Positions 1 to 4,227 of a stretch of DNA of 6,036 nucleotides are shown piece by piece. Position 1 is the first letter of the stretch. Each line of letters begins with the position of its first letter. The stretch lies in contig PLCG01000017.1 of assembly GCA_003135575.1 (NCBI GenBank), positions 7,445-13,480 of the forward strand. The letters are read 5' to 3'. Both the position numbers and the translations under genes were made by a program. This DNA comes from Nitrososphaerota archaeon (GTDB taxonomy: Archaea; Thermoproteota; Nitrososphaeria; Nitrososphaerales; Gagatemarchaeaceae). The notes beneath the pieces were generated by a model, which was not told the DNA's origin, ran no database searches, and saw nothing but the letters and a program-made list of their open reading frames with translations.

Positions 1-1262
1 AGGTAGAAGATCTGCTCCTCGCCCACCTTGCCGACGCTCGCCTCGTGGGTGACCGTCGCGTCGTCTGCCATGACCTCGACGTATGGGATGGTGGAGGTCT
101 TCGACCTGTCGTCGAGCAGGAGCGCGTCGCACCTCACCGTGGCCTTCACGTTGTGCGCGCCCTTTGCGATGTGGAGCAGGCCCCGGTAGATCGCCTCTCC
201 CCCGTCCTTTGAGACGGACTTTGAGATTATCTTGGACGACGTGTCGGAGGCGAGATGGATTATCTTTCCTCCGGTGTCTTGGATCTGGTTTGCGCCGGCG
301 TATGCCATCGAGAGTATTTCGGCCGATGCGCCCTTTCCGAGCAGATAGATCGAGGGGTACTTCATGTTCCGGCCCGAACCCACCTCTCCGTTGAGCCACG
401 TCACGCTCGCGTTCTCGTAGGCGTGCGCCCTCTTCGTGACGAGGTTGTAGACGTTCTTGCTCCAGTTCTGGATCGTGATGTAGCGGATCTTGGCGCCCTT
501 CTTGGCGACGAGCTCGACTATGGCTGCGTGGAGCATCGACTTTTGGTACATGGCGGCGGTGCAGCCCTCGATGTAGTGGACCTCGCTGTCGGGCTCCGCG
601 ACGATGAGCGTCCTCTCGAACTGCCCCATGCCTTGCGCGTTTATCCTGAAGTAGGACTGGAGAGGCATCGCGATCTTGACGCCCTCGGGGATGTAGATGA
701 ACGGCCCATCGCTCCAGACGGCGCTGTTGAGCGCTGCGAATTTGTTGTCGTTAGCGGGGACGATCGTCCCGATGTATTGCTTGATGAGCTCTGGGTAGTC
801 TCTCACCGCGTTGCTGACGCTTGTGAAGATGACGCCCTGCTTCTGGAGGTCCTTCTGGAGGCTGTTGTAGACTTCCTGGCTCTCGTAGATTGCGCCCACG
901 CCCGCGAGGAACTTCCTCTCCGCCTCGGGGATGCCGAGCTTCTCGAAGGTGTTCCTGATCTCCGGGGGGACGTCCTCCCATTTCTTCGCGGTCTCCTTGG
1001 ACGGCTGAGCGTAGTAGTAGAATTCGTTGAACTTGATGGGGGAAAGATCCACGCCCCATGTCGGGACCGGCCTTGCCTCGAAGGCCTTGAACGCCTTTAG
1101 CCTGAAATCTAGCATCCAGGTTGGCTCGTCGCGCAGCCTCGAGATCTCGCGGACGACTTCTTCGCTCAGGCCCATCCTTCTGGAGTCTAGGTAACCGGTC
1201 GAATCCGCGAAACCATATTTTGTCTTGTAATCGTCGGTCACAATGTCGGCGGCTGCTGTCAT
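1..1262 (-). CDS. sufB: Fe-S cluster assembly scaffold protein SufB (C-terminus beyond the window)
   Basis: SufB is the scaffold of the cytoplasmic SUF complex. It works with the SufC ATPase, usually also SufD, to build Fe-S clusters. The minus frame is open from an ATG at 1262 to the left edge, giving 420 residues. The family is usually about 465-495 residues, so roughly 45-60 C-terminal residues lie outside. Residues known to matter in E. coli SufB can be placed: the YFRIN motif (R206, N208; E. coli R226, N228), EGCTA with C234 (E. coli C254), RCDALLLDD with C378 (E. coli C405), and THEASVGKVGEEQ with H406-E407 (E. coli H433-E434). The usual Pro after GCTA is Ala. The ATG lies about 33 bases after a TATA box, with no Shine-Dalgarno, so the mRNA is probably near-leaderless. 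sufC is on the same strand but 1.5 kb upstream, not adjacent. Identification is very secure; residue equivalences are from memory of the family. Confidence 0.96.
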   Translation of the reverse strand, partial: MTAAADIVTDDYKTKYGFADSTGYLDSRRMGLSEEVVREISRLRDEPTWMLDFRLKAFKAFEARPVPTWGVDLSPIKFNEFYYYAQPSKETAKKWEDVPPEIRNTFEKLGIPEAERKFLAGVGAIYESQEVYNSLQKDLQKQGVIFTSVSNAVRDYPELIKQYIGTIVPANDNKFAALNSAVWSDGPFIYIPEGVKIAMPLQSYFRINAQGMGQFERTLIVAEPDSEVHYIEGCTAAMYQKSMLHAAIVELVAKKGAKIRYITIQNWSKNVYNLVTKRAHAYENASVTWLNGEVGSGRNMKYPSIYLLGKGASAEILSMAYAGANQIQDTGGKIIHLASDTSSKIISKSVSKDGGEAIYRGLLHIAKGAHNVKATVRCDALLLDDRSKTSTIPYVEVMADDATVTHEASVGKVGEEQIFY

Positions 1263-1274
1263 AAACCGATTTGG

Positions 1275-1290
1275 TATTACCTATGTTATA
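1275..1290. promoter_or_regulatory. Candidate operator in the sufB promoter, shared with sufC
   Basis: The plus strand reads TATTACCTATGTTATA. It matches the element at 3572-3587 (TATAACCTAAGTTATA) at 14 of 16 positions, including the G/C positions of ACCTA and GTTATA. Here it lies between the sufB TATA box and the predicted transcription start, where a bound protein would block initiation. The regulator is unknown. Confidence 0.45.
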
Positions 1291-1575
1291 CTATAAAAAC
1301 GATTCGAGGTCGGGCTTTGTCCAATTTACTGCACCTATCCGGGCTGTAAAGTGCTGGACTCGGCCCTTTGCGTTCTGAATCACGGTCATCCAAAGGTTCT
1401 CGACCTTGATTCCAGCGGCCTCGGCTGGGGTCTTGCCATCTGGACCCCTTACCAGATAGAACATTCTTCCATATCCGCTCAAGACGCGACCTACAGCACA
1501 AGAGGCCTGCATCTTGCCTCCAGGCTTTCCTTGGTTCAAGAACGGCACTTGTTCCAAGCGCGGAAGGACATCCAT
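1291..1575 (-). pseudogene. Decayed transposase C-terminal fragment (94-codon ORF)
   Basis: This ORF can encode 94 residues from ATG 1575. An internal ATG at 1512 (73 residues) has GGAGG four bases upstream. Residues about 32-69 (roughly 1369-1482) contain GYGRMFYLVR, DGKTPAEAAGIKVE and WMTVIQNA. These resemble the C-terminal end of many archaeal DDE-type IS transposases, which read approximately FYNFVRPHxGLDGKTPAEAAGI followed by NKWxTLIQNA. Relative to that pattern the PHxGL segment is shortened to GP and part of the link before the Trp is missing. No catalytic DDE region is visible upstream, and a TGA lies in frame at 1591-1593. I therefore read it as an IS remnant rather than a working gene. 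The match is from memory, without a database search. It could also be a small expressed protein of other origin. No clear TATA box precedes either start. Confidence 0.5.
1292..1299 (-). promoter_or_regulatory. TATA box of sufB
   Basis: On the minus strand this reads TTTTTATA, a good archaeal TATA box. It is centred about 33 bases before the sufB ATG. Initiation about 26 bases downstream would leave a leader of only some 7 bases. The box abuts and partly shares bases with the TAG stop of the transposase-like ORF at 1291-1575. Confidence 0.6.
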
Positions 1576-1600
1576 GAGGAGGGAGAGTACTCATGCAGGC

Positions 1601-1681
1601 ATGAGCGCAATCGTGGAAGACGTCTGTAGCGGATGCAACAAACTGACTCCTATGTGCACGTGTCCGGATACCTTCCGTTAG
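1601..1681 (+). CDS. Possible 26-residue Cys-rich peptide
   Basis: A short ORF from ATG 1601 to TAG 1681 reads about MSAIVEDVCSGCNKL then TPMCTCPDTFR. It has four cysteines arranged C-x2-C-x6-C-x-C, as in a small metal-binding knuckle. A purine-rich GAGGAGGGAGAG stretch (1576-1587) precedes it, ending 13 bases before the ATG, which is rather far. An in-frame ATG at 1574 would add nine residues. No TATA box is evident at the expected distance. The ORF lies upstream of and opposite to the transposase remnant, in a region otherwise lacking genes. An ORF this short can arise by chance, and I do not recognise a family. Confidence 0.2.
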   Translation: MSAIVEDVCSGCNKLTPMCTCPDTFR

Positions 1682-1730
1682 AGGCCGGCAAGCAGTTTCG
1701 ACGACGGCCAGGCCTAGGGCCGCTCAAAGG

Positions 1731-1765
1731 ACTAATTACAAATAGACGAAGTTGTCGCTGGTGAG
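1731..1765 (+). promoter_or_regulatory. Promoter and Shine-Dalgarno of the dehydrogenase gene
   Basis: A weak TATA-like CTAATTAC lies at 1731-1738, and the stretch to 1745 is AT-rich. Initiation about 26 bases downstream would give a leader near 12 bases. GGTGAG at 1760-1765, six bases before ATG 1772, is a good archaeal Shine-Dalgarno and fixes that start. It contrasts with the apparently leaderless genes elsewhere in the window. Confidence 0.45.
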
Positions 1766-1771
1766 ACATCC

Positions 1772-2767
1772 ATGGGCGAGAAGCCAAACTTGCTTGTGAC
1801 GAGCTCGCACGTCAAAGGCAGGTTCGACGAGCTGACTACATACACGAAGGTCTACTGGCTCGACGAACTTGATGACAAGGGGCTCGACCGACTGCTCCCG
1901 TCGATTGACTCCATTCTCGTGCAGACGCTGTGGCCGGACTCTCTGACGCCCGAAAGGATCTCTAAAATGGCCCGCCTCCGCTTCATCCAGTCCGGGTGGG
2001 CGGGGGCGAACCACATCCCGTTCAAGCACCTCGGCAAACGCGTCATGGTCAGCAGCAACGCTGGAGGGTTTTCCGTAGGGGTCGCGGAGTTCGCGATCTC
2101 TCTGTTGTTAGCCGCGGCCAAGCGGGTAGTCAGGCTCGACAATGCCATGAGGTCAGGCGAGTTCGGCCAAGCGGACTGGGAGCGCTTCGCGCGCGAGGTG
2201 GTGCAGCTGAGGGGAAGGACGACTCTCGGCATCCTTGGATACGGAGGGATAGGGCGAGCGGTCGGCTCGCTCGGTCGCGCGCTCGGGATGAACCTCATCG
2301 CCTTCTCAAGACATCCGAGCACGGAGAGCGACGTCAGGATGTTTCATGGCGGCGAGGGCCTCCTGAGGGTCCTGGCCAAGAGCGACGCGATCGTGATAGC
2401 GTTGCCTCTGTCCAAGCTGACCGTCGGGCTAATCGGGCCCAAGGAGTTCGCGGCGATGAAGAGCGACGCGGTGTTGGTCAATGTCGCGCGTGCCGAGATA
2501 GTCGACGAGGAAGCGCTCTACAAGCACCTGCTGAAGCACCCCCGGTTCACGTACGCGACCGACGTCTGGCAGATCAAGAGGGGCAAGGAGACATACACGT
2601 CCAAGTTTCCACTAGTGAAACTCCCGAATTTCATCGGGACTCCGCACGTGGCGGGCGGGAGCTCCGCCCTGACAGGCGACCCTGGGAAGATGGCCGCCGA
2701 GAACCTGATGAGGTACCTGCGGGGCGAGGCGCCCCAGAACGTCGTCGATCCTTCCGAATACATCTGA
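1772..2767 (+). CDS. D-2-hydroxyacid dehydrogenase family protein
   Basis: This is a complete 331-residue member of the D-isomer-specific 2-hydroxyacid dehydrogenase family, cytoplasmic NAD(P)-dependent enzymes that interconvert 2-oxo and 2-hydroxy acids. The catalytic domain is split around a Rossmann domain at about residues 100-290. Visible motifs are NAGGFSVGVAEFAISLLLAA (96-115), the dinucleotide motif GYGGIG (G156, G158, G161), LPLSKLTVGLIG (211-222), NVARAEIVDEEAL with the catalytic Arg R240, and TPHVAGGS with the catalytic His H292. Two positions are odd. The usual ARG is ARA. The catalytic Glu normally found just after DVF/DVW is Gln (DVWQ, Q267). FSRHPS after the second Rossmann strand has Arg rather than a typical acidic residue, hinting at NADP (inference). 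The substrate cannot be named; glyoxylate/hydroxypyruvate reductase and phosphoglycerate dehydrogenase relatives share this fold. The gene lies antisense between sufC and sufB, and its stop is 5 bases from that of sufC. Confidence 0.9.
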   Translation: MGEKPNLLVTSSHVKGRFDELTTYTKVYWLDELDDKGLDRLLPSIDSILVQTLWPDSLTPERISKMARLRFIQSGWAGANHIPFKHLGKRVMVSSNAGGFSVGVAEFAISLLLAAAKRVVRLDNAMRSGEFGQADWERFAREVVQLRGRTTLGILGYGGIGRAVGSLGRALGMNLIAFSRHPSTESDVRMFHGGEGLLRVLAKSDAIVIALPLSKLTVGLIGPKEFAAMKSDAVLVNVARAEIVDEEALYKHLLKHPRFTYATDVWQIKRGKETYTSKFPLVKLPNFIGTPHVAGGSSALTGDPGKMAAENLMRYLRGEAPQNVVDPSEYI

Positions 2768-2772
2768 GGGCG

Positions 2773-3537
2773 CTAGGCGACGACTCCGGCTTGCTCCTTG
2801 AGCCAGCCGTAGCCTTTCTCCTCGAGTTTGAGAGAGAGCTCCTGCCCACCCGAGGCGGTGATCCTGCCCTCGTACATGACATGGACGAAGGTAGGCTGGA
2901 TGTACTTCAGGATCCTCTGGTAGTGGGTGATTACGAGTATGCCCAGATCCTTGTTGGCTATCTTCGTGACGCCTTCCGCGACGACGCGGAGAGCGTCGAT
3001 GTCCAGCCCCGAGTCCGTCTCGTCGAGCACGGCGAACTTGGGCTTTAGCATAGCGAGCTGGAGGATCTCCGCACGCTTCTTCTCCCCTCCTGAGAAGCCC
3101 TCGTTCAGGTATCGGTTCATGAAGGACTGGTCCATCTCTAGCAGCTTCATCCTCTCCTCGAGGGTGTCCTTGAAGTCGAAGATGGTCGGCGCCTGGTTCT
3201 TCTCGTCTGTGTGAACCGCGTTGTAAGCGGCGCGAAGGAAGGAGAACATGGTCACCCCGGGGACCGCTACCGGGTACTGGAACGCGAGGAATAGACCCTT
3301 CTTCGCCCTCTTGTCCGGGCTCAGTTCGATGACGCTCTCGCCGTCGATCAGGACGTCGCCCTTGGTGACCTTGTACTTCGGGTGCCCCAGGAGCGTGTTG
3401 GCCAGCGTGCTCTTCCCCGAGCCGTTGGGGCCCATGAGCGCATGTGTCTCACCTTGGTTTATCGTAAGGTCGACTCCCTTGAGTATCTCCGTGCCCTCCA
3501 CGGTCGCGTGGAGGTCTCGAATCTCGAGCTTTGCCAT
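2773..3537 (-). CDS. sufC: Fe-S cluster assembly ATPase SufC
   Basis: SufC is the soluble ABC-type ATPase of the SUF machinery. It binds SufB (and SufD) and powers cluster assembly. The 254-residue length is normal. Motifs are all intact: Walker A GPNGSGKST (36-44, K42), Q-loop AFQYP (Q87), signature FSGGEKKR (148-155), Walker B FAVLDE (168-173, D172 and E173), the SufC-typical ETDSGLDID replacing the usual EPTSALD (D-loop 176-179), and switch His H205 in VITHYQRIL. There are no membrane segments, as expected. The ATG at 3537 starts MAKLEIRDLH, a usual SufC N-terminus; AGGA lies four bases upstream. The gene has its own promoter and is followed on the opposite strand by the convergent dehydrogenase gene, so it is not co-transcribed directly into sufB as in a usual sufCB(D) operon unless transcription runs 1.5 kb antisense. 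Confidence 0.97.
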   Translation of the reverse strand: MAKLEIRDLHATVEGTEILKGVDLTINQGETHALMGPNGSGKSTLANTLLGHPKYKVTKGDVLIDGESVIELSPDKRAKKGLFLAFQYPVAVPGVTMFSFLRAAYNAVHTDEKNQAPTIFDFKDTLEERMKLLEMDQSFMNRYLNEGFSGGEKKRAEILQLAMLKPKFAVLDETDSGLDIDALRVVAEGVTKIANKDLGILVITHYQRILKYIQPTFVHVMYEGRITASGGQELSLKLEEKGYGWLKEQAGVVA

Positions 3538-3560
3538 CTTTTCCTGAGCGAGCCTGTTAG

Positions 3561-3590
3561 TTATTTAAGTCTATAACCTAAGTTATAATA
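3561..3590 (-). promoter_or_regulatory. sufC promoter (two candidate TATA boxes)
   Basis: On the minus strand, TATTATAA at 3590-3583 would start transcription near 3560. That would leave a leader of about 23 bases carrying a weak AGGA site, and the palindrome would overlap the box. Alternatively CTTAAATAA at 3569-3561, centred about 28 bases before ATG 3537, would give a leaderless mRNA with the palindrome just upstream. The sequence does not decide between them. Confidence 0.45.
3572..3587. promoter_or_regulatory. Palindromic operator-like element in the sufC promoter
   Basis: The plus strand reads TATAAC-CTAA-GTTATA, two perfect 6-base inverted arms around a 4-base centre. On the minus (sufC) strand it contains TTAGGTTA, identical to the half-site of the classical DtxR/IdeR operator (TTAGGTTAG...). 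The element matches the one at sufB (1275-1290) at 14 of 16 positions. The binding protein is inferred, not shown. Confidence 0.5.
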
Positions 3591-3636
3591 GTTGGGCGAC
3601 GGATCCTCGCAGGAACCTCCTCCAAGTCCACTCCGT

Positions 3637-3653
3637 TTGGGCAATCGGCCCAA
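3637..3653. repeat. Inverted repeat upstream of the 116-residue gene
   Basis: TTGGGC-AATCG-GCCCAA is a perfect 6-base inverted repeat with a 5-base centre. It ends three bases before the TATA box at 3657 and therefore covers the expected TFB recognition site. A further TTGGGC occurs at 3592-3597. It could be an operator or a small hairpin. Confidence 0.35.
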
Positions 3654-3656
3654 CAT

Positions 3657-3664
3657 TCTATATA
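3657..3664 (+). promoter_or_regulatory. TATA box of the 116-residue gene
   Basis: TCTATATA is centred 26-27 bases before ATG 3687, which puts transcription initiation at or within a base or two of the A of the start codon. This is the clearest leaderless promoter in the window. Confidence 0.65.
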
Positions 3665-3686
3665 CCCCTGCCAGGCCCCTTTCCTC

Positions 3687-4037
3687 ATGGCAGGCCAATA
3701 CAAGGCACCCGACGTCCCTAAGGAGAGGGTCACACCTACTCTAGTGAGGGACGAGCTCCTAAAGTGCTTCGAGAGCGCGAACAAGGAGTTCATGCACGTC
3801 CTCAACCAGCCGACGAACGACCAGGCGCTAAAGGCCCAGGTAAGGCAGTTCGTCACAGGGTCGTTCCAGAGCTGCGGCGCGAGCTTCGACCAGCCAACGA
3901 GGCAGGGGATAGTCTCCGCCATCGGCCAGTGCAAGTCCAACGCCGAGGCGAAGATGGGCCAAAAGGGGGCCGACATAATTAGGCACCACTACGACGAGAT
4001 GATGAAGCTCGTCAACAAGCTTCCTGAAAGCAAGTAA
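3687..4037 (+). CDS. Conserved-looking hypothetical protein, 116 residues
   Basis: I do not recognise this protein. It is small, soluble and highly charged, apparently mostly helical, without signal peptide or membrane segment. The start is MAGQYKAPDVPKERV, followed by likely helices at about 17-40, 44-62, 71-90 and 92-112. It has three cysteines (C27, C63, C82) and a His pair (H100, H101) in RHHYDEMMKLV. The Cys and His spacing does not form a standard zinc motif. The ATG at 3687 is supported by a TATA box 26-27 bases upstream, consistent with a leaderless mRNA. Codon use, mostly G/C in third positions, and a well-balanced composition support a real gene over the antisense frame at 3578-3976. 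It is divergent from sufC and shares a 149-base intergenic region with it. Function is unknown. Confidence 0.85.
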   Translation: MAGQYKAPDVPKERVTPTLVRDELLKCFESANKEFMHVLNQPTNDQALKAQVRQFVTGSFQSCGASFDQPTRQGIVSAIGQCKSNAEAKMGQKGADIIRHHYDEMMKLVNKLPESK

Positions 4038-4081
4038 CTCGGCCGGAAGAGGACGCCTTCGTGGCGGCAGTGCGTTGAGTG

Positions 4082-4129
4082 TCGAATTTCGAGGAACCCT
4101 TATTATTCTTCGACAGTCGCTGGCAGTCG
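4082..4129 (+). promoter_or_regulatory. Possible upstream promoter region with short repeats before the MFS gene
   Basis: The 190 bases between the hypothetical gene and the MFS gene contain several small elements: an 11-base inverted repeat TCGAATTTCGA (4082-4092), an AT-rich CTTATTATT (4099-4107) that could be a TATA box or a T-rich terminator for the preceding gene, CGACAGTCG (4111-4119, inverted), and two CAGTCG copies (4114-4119, 4124-4129) exactly 10 bases apart. Initiation about 26 bases after the AT-rich box would fall near GTG 4129. Confidence 0.25.
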
Positions 4130-4198
4130 TGGAACAGCCCGACGCTGCATGCGCTTCCCTGACCATTACGCAGAAGCAATCCTCGGTCTACCGATAAG

Positions 4199-4206
4199 TT
4201 AGTAAT
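4199..4206 (+). promoter_or_regulatory. Weak TATA-like box of the MFS gene
   Basis: TTAGTAAT is centred about 26 bases before ATG 4228, which fits a leaderless mRNA starting at that ATG and favours it over TTG 4219. The match to the TATA consensus is only moderate. Confidence 0.35.
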
Positions 4207-4227
4207 CCCAGAAGATGTTTGAACCGG

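Noticed and set aside
255..1100. 281-codon plus-strand open frame
   Set aside because: It is the antisense shadow of sufB, whose minus frame carries unmistakable family motifs. The plus translation is a low-complexity D/L/V/R-rich product.
1351..1629. 92-codon plus-strand ORF
   Set aside because: It overlaps the minus-strand frame with the transposase-like signature and shows no recognisable motif or promoter.
1996..3048. 350-codon plus-strand ORF spanning the dehydrogenase and sufC
   Set aside because: It is an out-of-frame shadow, Arg/Gly-rich, running through two well-identified genes.
3578..3976. 132-codon minus-strand ORF antisense to the 116-residue gene
   Set aside because: It is Trp-rich with an irregular composition, while the plus frame has a fitting TATA box and a natural composition.
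4190..4206. Third copy of the suf-type element before the MFS gene (shared TAAGTTA)
   Set aside because: Only seven bases match without a gap, and the inverted arm is missing. This is within chance for an AT-rich promoter.
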